A stretch of DNA of 19,084 bases from JAEUMD01 sp937950105 (GTDB taxonomy: Bacteria > Pseudomonadota > Alphaproteobacteria > Rhizobiales > Hyphomicrobiaceae): the NCBI GenBank assembly GCA_036821845.1, contig DAISIT010000059.1, forward strand, positions 1 through 19,084, written 5' to 3'. The notes under the pieces were generated by a model that worked only from the letters and a program-made list of their open reading frames with translations, ran no database searches and was not told where the DNA came from. Numbering within the stretch: position 1 is the stretch's first letter; each line of letters starts with the position of its first letter. This document shows positions 6,758 through 13,562 of the stretch, piece by piece. A program made the position numbers and the translations under genes.

Positions 6758-9004
6758 CTACCGTGTCGCGGATGCTGCCGGCTTCGACGCCTGTTGCGTC
6801 GGCGAGCCGGCGGCGTCGGTGGCGGGTGCCTCGGTGCGCCTGGCGGGTTCGGCTGCCGGCGCGGTCGTCGCGGGAGCTGCCGGCTCGAGGCCTGCCGCTT
6901 TGCGCATCGCCTGCGACAGCCGCTTCAGCACATCGCGCGTCGGCCCGGGCATGCGCTGGTCGCGCGTCGCGGCGCCCGCAGCGGCAGCCATAGCGGGATC
7001 GGAGCGCTTCAGCTCGGCGAGCTGCTGCTGCTCCTCGACCTGACGCGGGTGCGGCGAGAGACCCGGGATGGTGCGGATGTTCATGTCGGTATGCGCGACC
7101 GACATGAACGATTGCCAGATCTGCGTCGGCAAGCTGCCGCCGGTGACGTTGTTGGTGGGCCTGAAATCGTCATTGCCGACCCACACGCCGGTCACGTACT
7201 GGCCAGTGAAGCCCATGAACCATGCGTCGCGATAGCTCGAGCTGGTGCCGGTCTTGCCGACGGCATGCGTGAAGTCGAGTTTGGCCTTGGTGCCGGTGCC
7301 GTCCTCGACGACGGCGTGCATCATCTGGTTCAGCGCCTCGACGGCCGGGCGCTTGATGACCTGCGGCGGCTTCGGCTCGTCGCGCTCGCGATTGTAGACC
7401 AGTTCGCCCTGCGAATTGGTGAGTTCCAGAACCGCATAGGGCTTCGACAGCACGCCGCCGTTGGCGAACGTGGCGTAGCCGCCGGTGTGCTCGATGAGCG
7501 TGACGCCACCGTCGCCGAGCGCCATCGAGCAGGTCTTCTTGACGCCGCTGACGCCGAGCCGGTCGACCATCTCCAGCACCTTCTCGCGGCCGAGCTTCAG
7601 CGAGAGATCGACCGCCACAGTGTTGAGCGAGCGGGCGAGCGCCTCGGTGAGCGAGAGGCCGCGCCCTGAGCCGCCACCGCCCGAATAGTTCTTCGGCGAC
7701 CAGTTTCCGCACGAGCGTGAGCTGTCGTAGACGGTCGAGCGGGGCGAGTAGCCGTTCTCGAGCGCGACAGCGTAGACGTAAGGCTTGAACGAGGAGCCCG
7801 GCTGGCGGCGCGCGGCGGTGGCGCGGTTGAACTGGCTGTCGCCGTAGTCGAGTCCGCCGACGACCGCGCGGACGGCGCCATCGACTTCCATGGCGACCAG
7901 TGCGCCGGAGCGGGCACCGACCGAGCGGCCGGTCGAGACAATGCTGGAAATCAGCGCCTCGTCGGCCGCCTTCTGCAGGTTGAGATCGATGGTGGTGCGG
8001 GCGGTCAGCACATACTGGCCCTTGCCCTCGGCAATGCGCTGAACCTCCTGGAAGGCCCAGTCGAGGAACCAGTCCGGGCTGTTGGTGGCGCGGTTCTCGA
8101 CAATCTTCGCGGGATGGAGCCGCGCAGCGTGGACCTGCCCGGCGGAATAGAAGCCCGCTTCGACCAGGTTGGAGAGGACCTCGCTGGTGCGCGCGCGGGC
8201 GGCGGCGAGGTTGACGTGCGGCGCGTACTTGGTCGGCGCCTTGTACAGTCCGGACAGCAGAGCCGCCTCGGCGAGGGTGATGTTGCGCACCGACTTGCCG
8301 AAGTAGAACTGCGAAGCGGCCTCGACGCCGAAGGCGCCGCCGCCGAGATAGGCGCGGTCGAGATAGAGCTTCAGGATTTCGCGCTTGGTGAAACGGCTCT
8401 CGAGCAGGAAGGCGAGGAACACTTCCTTCAGCTTGCGCGTGATCGAGCGCTCCGACGACAGGAACAGGTTCTTGGCGAGCTGCTGGGTGAGCGTCGAGCC
8501 GCCCTGGACGACATCGTTGGCCTGCAGGTTGGTGACGAGGGCGCGGAAGGTGCCGAGGAAATCGACGCCGAAATGCTCGAAGAACCGACGATCCTCGGTG
8601 GCGAGGGTGGCGCGGATCATGTGATCCGGGATCTCTTCGAGCGGAACCGCATCGTTGTGGAGGATGCCACGCTTGCCGATCTCGACGCCGTTACGGTCGA
8701 GGATCTTGACGGCGTACTGGCCGGTCAGAAAGCGGCCTTCGTCGAACTCGACGAGGGCGGGAAGCGCGAGCGCGTAGAGCACGACTAGGCCGCCGGTGCC
8801 GAGCGACAGCGCCTCGCTGGCAAATTCGTTGGCGAGGCGTCGCCAGCCCGACAGCTTGAACCGGGCGAAGAAGCTGGAGGCCGAATTCCAGCGGTCGGAC
8901 ACCCAGGCGCGCGCGTCGGCGAGCGCGGAATCGATGCGTGAATCGATGCCGAGCCAGTCGATGATGCGGTCGCGTCCGCCCTGCTTGAAAAACCAGTCGC
9001 TCAA
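6758..9004 (-). CDS. class A penicillin-binding protein (transglycosylase/transpeptidase, PBP1A type)
   Basis: A 748-residue bifunctional peptidoglycan synthase. The N-terminus is cytoplasmic for about 65 residues, longer than in the enterobacterial enzymes, followed by one membrane segment (about 66-85). The GT51 glycosyltransferase domain shows TEDRRFFEHFGVD with catalytic Glu137, QGGSTLTQQLAKN (167-179), RKLKEVFLAFLLE and LKLYLDRAYLGGGAFGVEAA (211-230). The transpeptidase domain has the SxxK motif at Ser404 (QPGSSFKP), SLN at 459-461 and KTG at 584-586. The last 60 residues are Ala/Pro/Thr-rich and low in complexity, as is common in this class. It builds glycan strands and cross-links them at the inner membrane. 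It is divergent from the YcgN-type gene and heads an apparent operon with the DUF1214 and DUF1254 genes. Confidence 0.93.
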   Translation of the reverse strand: MSDWFFKQGGRDRIIDWLGIDSRIDSALADARAWVSDRWNSASSFFARFKLSGWRRLANEFASEALSLGTGGLVVLYALALPALVEFDEGRFLTGQYAVKILDRNGVEIGKRGILHNDAVPLEEIPDHMIRATLATEDRRFFEHFGVDFLGTFRALVTNLQANDVVQGGSTLTQQLAKNLFLSSERSITRKLKEVFLAFLLESRFTKREILKLYLDRAYLGGGAFGVEAASQFYFGKSVRNITLAEAALLSGLYKAPTKYAPHVNLAAARARTSEVLSNLVEAGFYSAGQVHAARLHPAKIVENRATNSPDWFLDWAFQEVQRIAEGKGQYVLTARTTIDLNLQKAADEALISSIVSTGRSVGARSGALVAMEVDGAVRAVVGGLDYGDSQFNRATAARRQPGSSFKPYVYAVALENGYSPRSTVYDSSRSCGNWSPKNYSGGGGSGRGLSLTEALARSLNTVAVDLSLKLGREKVLEMVDRLGVSGVKKTCSMALGDGGVTLIEHTGGYATFANGGVLSKPYAVLELTNSQGELVYNRERDEPKPPQVIKRPAVEALNQMMHAVVEDGTGTKAKLDFTHAVGKTGTSSSYRDAWFMGFTGQYVTGVWVGNDDFRPTNNVTGGSLPTQIWQSFMSVAHTDMNIRTIPGLSPHPRQVEEQQQLAELKRSDPAMAAAAGAATRDQRMPGPTRDVLKRLSQAMRKAAGLEPAAPATTAPAAEPARRTEAPATDAAGSPTQQASKPAASATR

Positions 9005-9210
9005 GCGCTATGCCCCGATGACTTCCGTCGCGCCGCTCCAGAGTGCTATCGACCTCGATGGATCGGGCCGTGCTACGATTTCGACTTCGAGCGCGCGCAC
9101 ACTATCACGACCGTCAATGCCTGCGGCGGCCGTGAGCCGACCGCGGTGCGAATCTCGACGAGAATGTGGTCTTTTATACAGCAGCCGCCCGGCTGGCGAG
9201 GCACGACGAC

Positions 9211-9678
9211 ATGAGTGACCGCACGAGCGCACAGCCAGAACCGTTCTGGCGCACCAAAAACCTCGAAGACATGACCTCTGCCGAATGGGAGTCGCTGTGC
9301 GACGGCTGCGGGCGCTGCTGCCTTGTCAAACTCGAGGATGAAGATGACGGTGAGGTGTTCCTGACCCGCATCGCCTGTCGTCTGCTGGACCTCGGCACCT
9401 GCCGCTGCTCCGATTACGCCAATCGGCACGCTCAGATGCCGGACTGCGTCTCGATCGATCCCGATAAAGTGCGCAAACTGGCGTGGTTGCCGCGGTCCTG
9501 TGCCTATCGCCGGCTGGCGGAAGGGCGGGAACTCGCCTGGTGGCATCCGCTGGTGTCGGGCAGTCGCGAGACGGTTCACGAGGCCGGCATATCGGTACGC
9601 GGGTGGACCACCAGTGAGGCGCGGGTGAGGGAAGAAAGCTGGCACCGCTTCATCATCCGCGAACTCGAAGATGGTTGA
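9211..9678 (+). CDS. YcgN family cysteine cluster protein (UPF0260)
   Basis: A 155-residue protein of the YcgN/UPF0260 family, a CxxCxxCC-type zinc or Fe-S ligand cluster protein. The N-terminal cluster is CDGCGRCC (Cys30, 33, 36, 37), and further cysteines sit at 56, 64, 66, 79 and 97. Other family features are FWRTKNLEDMTSAEWESLCD, LTRIACRLLD, CxCxDYANR and LPRSCAYRRLAEGRELAWWHPL. The frame opens at 9166, but ATG 9211 matches the family start and follows a GGCGAGG site. It is cytoplasmic; the role is unknown. It is the last ordinary gene before the GTA-type cluster and shares a 206-base divergent gap with the PBP gene, in which I see no further gene. Confidence 0.88.
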   Translation: MSDRTSAQPEPFWRTKNLEDMTSAEWESLCDGCGRCCLVKLEDEDDGEVFLTRIACRLLDLGTCRCSDYANRHAQMPDCVSIDPDKVRKLAWLPRSCAYRRLAEGRELAWWHPLVSGSRETVHEAGISVRGWTTSEARVREESWHRFIIRELEDG

Positions 9679-9726
9679 AGGTTATCCTCGGGCGGTTCGA
9701 GCGATGTATTTTGAGAAGTTTTGCTG

Positions 9727-9739
9727 TATCAAGTAAATA
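9727..9739 (+). promoter_or_regulatory. IHF-like binding site
   Basis: TATCAAGTAAATA matches the IHF consensus WATCAR-N4-TTR at eight of nine defined positions (the single mismatch is ATA for TTR). It lies in the AT-rich part of the GTA leader, about 50 bases upstream of the candidate -35. Untested. Confidence 0.35.
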
Positions 9740-9782
9740 CGAGACGACCTTGGAATAATTGCTTTCTTTGGTGGTTTTATAT

Positions 9783-9811
9783 TTGACAGTGCGACGGTAG
9801 TTCTGTAGGGT
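9783..9811 (+). promoter_or_regulatory. candidate sigma70-type promoter for the GTA-type cluster
   Basis: A perfect TTGACA at 9783-9788 is followed after 17 bases by TAGGGT at 9806-9811, which keeps only the TAnnnT positions of a -10 box. A weak -10 behind a strong -35 would fit an activator-dependent promoter. TATAAC at 9817-9822 is closer to consensus but too far from this -35. Confidence 0.4.
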
Positions 9812-9918
9812 TGCTGTATAACGCGACAGTTGGGTGAGGCGGGGACGGGCCGCCTCCCACAGGGCGGCACGCCGCCAAACGCGTCTGATTATCGACACCT
9901 CATACAATCCGGAGCCGC

Positions 9919-10479
9919 ATGTCTCTCAGCGAAGCGACATGGGCGGAAATCGCGCGTCTGTGGCGGGAAGGACGCGAGCCGCTCGGCAGTCTCGCCGAAC
10001 GGTTCGGGATGTCGCGCCAGCGGCTGGTTGCGACGGCGCGCAAGAAGGAATGGGGGAGCCGGAACACGGTTCCCGCTCCGAGCCAGCCCGCCGAACGCCC
10101 GTCAGGCTCGCGGTCGTCGGCACAGGTCAAAGCGGATCGCGCACCTTCCGGTCCGCGACGAAGGCCGAAGAAGGCTAAGTCGCGGGAGCGGTCGCTGCAG
10201 AGCATGGTCGAAAGGCTTTTCGATGCGATGGAGACGAAGTTGAGCGTCATCGAGCAGCGGCTCGCGGAGGGCGGCGACGAGACATCCGCTGACAGCGAGC
10301 GCACGGCGCGATCGATCGGCACGCTGATCCGCAATCTCGAACGGCTGAGCGAGTACGAGCGCAAGTTGATCAAGGCGCAGTCCGCAACGGGCAAGGAAAC
10401 GGAGGGCGAGCGTGACGACACGGAGCGCCGCCGCCAGGAACTTGCGCAACGCATTGCTCGCCTGCTCGAACGGAGATGA
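9919..10479 (+). CDS. terminase small subunit-like protein (GTA g1 position)
   Basis: A 186-residue protein in the position of the GTA small terminase. Residues 7-46 (TWAEIARLWREGREPLGSLA, then RFGMSRQRLVATARKKEWG) form a helix-turn-helix of the kind found in phage small terminases, which bind DNA and hand it to the large subunit. A basic, Pro/Ser/Lys-rich linker (about 48-92) precedes a predicted long coiled coil (about 93-186) that includes ARSIGTLIRNLERLSEYERK, a motif I associate with alphaproteobacterial GTA small terminases. The start ATG follows a CCGGAG site. It overlaps the terminase-portal frame by 68 bases, more than the usual four-base coupling seen elsewhere in this cluster. Confidence 0.7.
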   Translation: MSLSEATWAEIARLWREGREPLGSLAERFGMSRQRLVATARKKEWGSRNTVPAPSQPAERPSGSRSSAQVKADRAPSGPRRRPKKAKSRERSLQSMVERLFDAMETKLSVIEQRLAEGGDETSADSERTARSIGTLIRNLERLSEYERKLIKAQSATGKETEGERDDTERRRQELAQRIARLLERR

Positions 10480-12685
10480 CATTACGCGGCTGCTCGCCGG
10501 TCTCGGCGCAGGTGATCTCGCGTTCATGCTGGCCGACTGGCAGGTGTGGGCGCGCGACGATCAATTGCCGCCTTCGACGAGTGCCAACGGTGGCGACTGG
10601 CGTGTCTGGCTGATCCTCGGCGGACGCGGCGCCGGCAAGACACGGACCGGAGCTGAATGGGTGAAGGCCAAGGCGCTTGGCCTCGGGCCGGTGGCACGCG
10701 CACCGGCGCGGCGCATCGCCCTGGTCGGTGAAACGTACGCGGACGTGCGCCGCGTCATGATCGAAGGCGAGTCGGGCTTGCTCGCGATCCACTCGGACGC
10801 GGAGCGGCCGCGCTTCGAAGTGTCGAAGGGAGCCTTGGTGTGGCCGAACGGCGCGGTGGCGCAGGTGTTCTCGGCGGAAAGCCCGGACGCGCTGCGCGGC
10901 CCGCAGTTCGAGGCGGCGTGGTGTGACGAACTCTGCAAGTGGCGCAACGCTGAAGCGGCGTGGGACACGCTGCAGTTCGCGCTGCGTCTCGGTGAGGTGC
11001 CGCAAGTCGCGGTGACGACGACGCCGAAGCCGATAGGATTGCTGAAGGCGATGCTCGCCGATCCGCTGACCGTTACGAGCCGGGCATCGACCGCGGCCAA
11101 CGCCGGCAATCTGGCGCCGACGTTTCTCGCCGAGATGACGCGGCGCTATGCGGGCTCGCTGCTCGGTCGCCAGGAACTCGACGGCGAGCTGATCGAGGAC
11201 ATGACCGGCGGGCTGTGGCGCCGCGACTGGATCGAGGAGCGGCGGGTTGTCGAACGGCCAGAGCTGCGCACCATCGTGGTCGCGGTCGATCCTCCGGTGA
11301 CGTCGACGGCAGCGTCTGATGCGTGCGGGATCGTGGTGGCGGGATTGGGGCACGACGGACGCGGTTATGCGTCGCGTGAAGGGCAACTGACGGACGAGCA
11401 GTTCCAGCGCCTGAAGGAGGAGCTGGAAGCGGGCTTCCAGGGCGCGCGCGGCGCCGGCCGGCCGATGCTGCTCGAAGGTGGACTCGACTGGCGGCCGTTG
11501 TCGCTGTCGCCGAAGGACATGGATTTCGTCGAGGCGAAGAATACGGCGGCGCGCGAGATCGCACTCGCTCTCGGGGTGCCGCCGATGCTGCTCGGCATTC
11601 CCGGCGACAACACCTACTCGAACTATCAGGAAGCCAGCCGCTCGCTGTGGCGGCAGACGGTTCTGCCGCTGGTTGCACGCACGGCGAAGGCGATGTCGAT
11701 GTGGCTGGCGCCGGCATGGGGCGGCGGATTGGAGCTGCGCCCCGATCTCGATGCCATCGAGGCGCTGTCGAGCGAGCGCGATCAACTGTGGGCGCGGCTG
11801 GAGAAGGCGAGCTTCCTCGATCGCGACGAGAAGCGTTGGGCGGCGGGCTATGGTGCGTCGCCGGGTGGAGGTGGTGCGGGGCTGGCGGCGAAGTACAATC
11901 GCGATCAGCCGCGGGTGCCCGCCGGAAACTCGGATGGTGGGCAGTGGTCCGATGGAAGTGGTGGCGGAGGTGCGGTGCTCTCCGACGCAACTCCCGACAA
12001 CGACTGGCTGCCGGGTAGCCGGCTTGCGCAAGTACGCGATCCGCCACGAAGGATAGTTTCGGTTGGAGGGCGAAGCTACCACGCGACGGAGGCGGAGGCG
12101 ACGCAACTCGCAATTGCATTAAATCGCTCGGAAGGCGCACGTGCACGATTGCGTCCGCTGGATAGCAATTGGCAGCCTGTTCCGCAGCTTTCTGCCCCGC
12201 AAACCGCGAGCGGAGCGATCACGAGTTACATTGCGCTGGCGCAGCAGGCCGAGGCGCGGCTGCTCGTCATCGAGCGCGGAGGCTTGCCGCTCGGTTTCAA
12301 TTCACGCGAGGACTTTACCGCGTTTGGTCTTGCTCTGCGTCGTGGGCTGGCACCCTCCGGACAAAGCGGTGCGGAAGTGTTTCTTCGTGGCAGTGCTGTG
12401 ACAGGATACAGCTACAGAACCGGGGAGGCTTTCGATCTCGGCCGACAGAGCGACATCGATGTTGCTATTGTCAGTCCGGTGCTTTTGCGAGAGTTGAGCG
12501 CGCGCGGTCTGCGCTTGACGGCTGGGGGGGCTCGAACGCTTCCCTTCGGGCGCGACCGCCTACCTGCATTACGACTGCCCAACCTTCCTGGCGTATGGTC
12601 TAGCGGAGCGCGAGATGTGACATACATGATCTATCGCTCTCGATCCGATGTCGAGATACGTGGGCCTCACGTGCAGATCGATTGA
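10412..12685 (+). CDS. fusion: terminase ATPase / C-terminal portal / nucleotidyltransferase-fold toxin domain
   Basis: One uninterrupted 757-codon frame holds parts of three proteins. Residues 1 to about 318 are a GTA-type large terminase: Walker A GGRGAGKT (70-77), Walker B WCDE (170-173), TTTP (202-205), and the start of the RNase H-like nuclease with Asp293 in VAVDPP; the rest of the nuclease is missing. From about 322, LTDEQFQRLKEELE, LLEGGLDWRPLSLSPKDMDF, REIALALGVPPMLLGIPGDN and NYQEASRSLWRQT are the C-terminal half of an HK97-type portal, ending in FLDRDEKRWAAGYG (468-481); the portal N-terminal half is missing. A Gly-rich linker with YNRDQPRVPAGNSDGGQW (495-512) leads to a variable region and a polymerase-beta-like nucleotidyltransferase signature: RGSAVTG (659-665), then SDIDVAI with Asp681 and Asp683. 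The linker style and the following small gene suggest a polymorphic toxin. The start is GTG; a later start is possible. The in-frame terminase/portal join could be a real deletion or an assembly error. Confidence 0.8.
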   Translation: MTTRSAAARNLRNALLACSNGDDITRLLAGLGAGDLAFMLADWQVWARDDQLPPSTSANGGDWRVWLILGGRGAGKTRTGAEWVKAKALGLGPVARAPARRIALVGETYADVRRVMIEGESGLLAIHSDAERPRFEVSKGALVWPNGAVAQVFSAESPDALRGPQFEAAWCDELCKWRNAEAAWDTLQFALRLGEVPQVAVTTTPKPIGLLKAMLADPLTVTSRASTAANAGNLAPTFLAEMTRRYAGSLLGRQELDGELIEDMTGGLWRRDWIEERRVVERPELRTIVVAVDPPVTSTAASDACGIVVAGLGHDGRGYASREGQLTDEQFQRLKEELEAGFQGARGAGRPMLLEGGLDWRPLSLSPKDMDFVEAKNTAAREIALALGVPPMLLGIPGDNTYSNYQEASRSLWRQTVLPLVARTAKAMSMWLAPAWGGGLELRPDLDAIEALSSERDQLWARLEKASFLDRDEKRWAAGYGASPGGGGAGLAAKYNRDQPRVPAGNSDGGQWSDGSGGGGAVLSDATPDNDWLPGSRLAQVRDPPRRIVSVGGRSYHATEAEATQLAIALNRSEGARARLRPLDSNWQPVPQLSAPQTASGAITSYIALAQQAEARLLVIERGGLPLGFNSREDFTAFGLALRRGLAPSGQSGAEVFLRGSAVTGYSYRTGEAFDLGRQSDIDVAIVSPVLLRELSARGLRLTAGGARTLPFGRDRLPALRLPNLPGVWSSGARDVTYMIYRSRSDVEIRGPHVQID
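11819..11832 (+). repeat. 14-bp direct repeat, left copy
   Basis: GATCGCGACGAGAA, coding the DRDEK part of the portal tail. An identical copy lies exactly 1200 bases downstream in the same reading frame, so the two bound the toxin and immunity genes. Confidence 0.8.
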
Positions 12686-12700
12686 TTGCGGAGAAAACAC

Positions 12701-13009
12701 ATGCTGCCATGTATTGGCGTCCGAACAGAAGACATCGAGGAAGCAAGGCGATGGGTCGAAGAGGCGCTCGCCACAAAGGGGGCTGAAAGAGAGCATGTGG
12801 ACATGGGGGGGCAATACTTCAGGTTCCAGCTGGGGGATGGAGAGTTCAATCTTGTGAACAATCTCGACGTCTACGATCATCAGCCGTTCAGTCCGCCCGA
12901 ATTCGCAAATTGGCGTCTCGTAGTTCTCGGGGATGACCTGCCGTCGGTGCGATCCAAAATCGAGGCGCTGCGCGCGCGGCCCGATCGATTTGAAGTGCTG
13001 GCCGAGTAG
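12701..13009 (+). CDS. probable immunity protein for the upstream toxin domain
   Basis: A 102-residue acidic, soluble protein starting at ATG 12701 behind GGAGA (12689-12693), 15 bases after the toxin frame stops. An in-frame TTG at 12686 is a poorer start. It begins MLPCIGVRTEDIEEARRWVE and continues with HVDMGGQYFRFQLGDGEFNL, then DHQPFSPPEFANWRLVVL, then a C-terminal helix. The alternating beta/alpha pattern, small size, acidity and position right after a C-terminal toxin domain are what polymorphic toxin immunity genes look like. No named immunity family is claimed. Base composition is less GC-rich than the flanking head genes, which suggests recent arrival. A run of seven G lies at 12805-12811. 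Confidence 0.6.
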   Translation: MLPCIGVRTEDIEEARRWVEEALATKGAEREHVDMGGQYFRFQLGDGEFNLVNNLDVYDHQPFSPPEFANWRLVVLGDDLPSVRSKIEALRARPDRFEVLAE

Positions 13010-13060
13010 ACAGAGTTGGATCGCGACGAGAAAGAAGTCGTGGGGCTGGGAACGATGTGA
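13010..13060 (+). pseudogene. stranded portal C-terminal tail fragment
   Basis: Directly after the immunity stop, the same frame reads TELDRDEKEVVGLGTM and stops. FLDRDEKRWAAGYG in the portal part of the fusion is clearly similar, and HK97/GTA portals commonly end with such a DEKR-x-GLG/GYG tail. It has no start codon of its own, so it is a remnant or the original portal end. Its TGA overlaps the next GTG start, as expected for the authentic end of a gene in a coupled operon. Confidence 0.6.
13019..13032 (+). repeat. 14-bp direct repeat, right copy
   Basis: Second copy of GATCGCGACGAGAA, identical to 11819-11832 and in the same reading frame. Joining the two copies would remove exactly 400 codons and give a portal ending LDRDEKEVVGLGTM. 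Confidence 0.8.
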
Positions 13061-13281
13061 CGACGGTATCGACGCAGCAGTTCGATCAGTTGTTGCGCGA
13101 CCTGACCAGCGGAGCCGTCGAAATGGCCCCACGCTCGCGATATGATGGTCTGTGGTATCAGCGTGCCGATGGCGTCGCAGGTGTGCGACGAAGCGATCTT
13201 CACGGATTGACGATCGACATCGTCAATAGCCAGGGAAATCCGCAACTGCCGGCCGGGACGAGGTTCCACTTCGATGATTGA
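13057..13281 (+). CDS. small hypothetical protein (74 residues), possible toxin tail or cargo
   Basis: A GTG start at 13057 overlaps the stop of the portal remnant and opens 74 codons. The N-terminal half is a possible helix (TQQFDQLLRDLTSG). The C-terminal half, LWYQRADGVAGVRRSD, HGLTIDIVNSQGN and LPAGTRFHFDD, is a beta-rich pattern I associate with the ends of bacterial polymorphic toxins; this is recollection only. The following ORF overlaps its stop by eight bases. It could be a complete small gene, a toxin fragment or an orphan. Codon use is less GC-rich than that of the protease gene that follows. Confidence 0.45.
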   Translation: MTTVSTQQFDQLLRDLTSGAVEMAPRSRYDGLWYQRADGVAGVRRSDLHGLTIDIVNSQGNPQLPAGTRFHFDD

Positions 13282-13405
13282 TCAGAATCGAAAGCGCCTT
13301 CTCGGCGATGCGGTAGCCGGCTACATCGATAGCGTCGATCCCGACCGGAAAAGCCTGTGGTTTGTTGCGCCCCGCGTTCTGAAGCACGCTGCGTTCGTGC
13401 CTTAG
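13274..13405 (+). CDS. short ORF (43 residues), possibly a truncated immunity gene
   Basis: ATG at 13274 overlaps the previous stop (ATGATTGA) and gives 43 codons, MIDQNRKRLLGDAVAGYIDS, then VDPDRKSLWFVAPRVLKHAA, ending FVP. The coupling and composition look coding, but the product stops early. In another frame just past the stop, HFWHLAAVGLTG looks protein-like, so a frameshift could have shortened a longer gene. No family recognised. The remaining 157 bases to the protease start hold no clear gene, only a small palindrome at 13507-13520. Confidence 0.35.
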   Translation: MIDQNRKRLLGDAVAGYIDSVDPDRKSLWFVAPRVLKHAAFVP

Positions 13406-13562
13406 ACAGCGGTAGCGCATCGAGGCGGCGTTGGAGCCATCGAGGCCATTTCTGGCACCTCGCGGCGGTCGGGCTGACCGGGTAACGACGTGATATTCTG
13501 AAGTTTGCGCGGCACCGCGCGACACGACCTTCGAGACAACCTGAACAGGATGGGGTTTGCCG

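Larger units (their letters stand above)
9679..9918 (+). promoter_or_regulatory. AT-rich leader and likely promoter region of the GTA-type cluster
   Basis: The 240 bases before TerS hold no convincing gene and are visibly AT-richer than anything around them at 9700-9800. They contain an IHF-like site, a perfect 9-bp direct repeat (TTGCTGTAT at 9721-9729 and 9811-9819, exactly 90 bases apart) and a sigma70-like -35 hexamer. In Caulobacter the GTA cluster promoter is activated by GafY with IHF, so this is the expected place for such control. The rest of the leader (9830-9918) is GC-rich, with a GGCGG-rich potential fold. Confidence 0.5.

Noticed and set aside
6446..7669. 407-codon open frame on the plus strand
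   Set aside because: It lies opposite the PBP and DUF1214 genes, which have clear motifs; composition is that of an antisense shadow.
8114..8788. 224-codon open frame on the plus strand, rich in Glu and Leu
   Set aside because: Antisense to the PBP glycosyltransferase domain; regular composition follows from the codon bias of the other strand.
9817..9822. TATAAC as the -10 box of the GTA promoter
   Set aside because: It lies 28 bases from the TTGACA, too far for a sigma70 pair, and lacks the TGn extended -10 spacing.
9653..9907. 84-codon minus-strand ORF across the GTA leader
   Set aside because: No convincing ribosome site, no recognised pattern, and it covers the AT-rich control region.
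10370..12106. 578-codon open frame on the minus strand
   Set aside because: It is antisense to the terminase-portal fusion, very rich in Arg/His, and resembles no family; a GC-rich shadow.
13507..13520. GCGCGG-CA-CCGCGC palindrome before the protease gene
   Set aside because: The stem is short with almost no loop and no T-tract, so there is not enough to call it a terminator.
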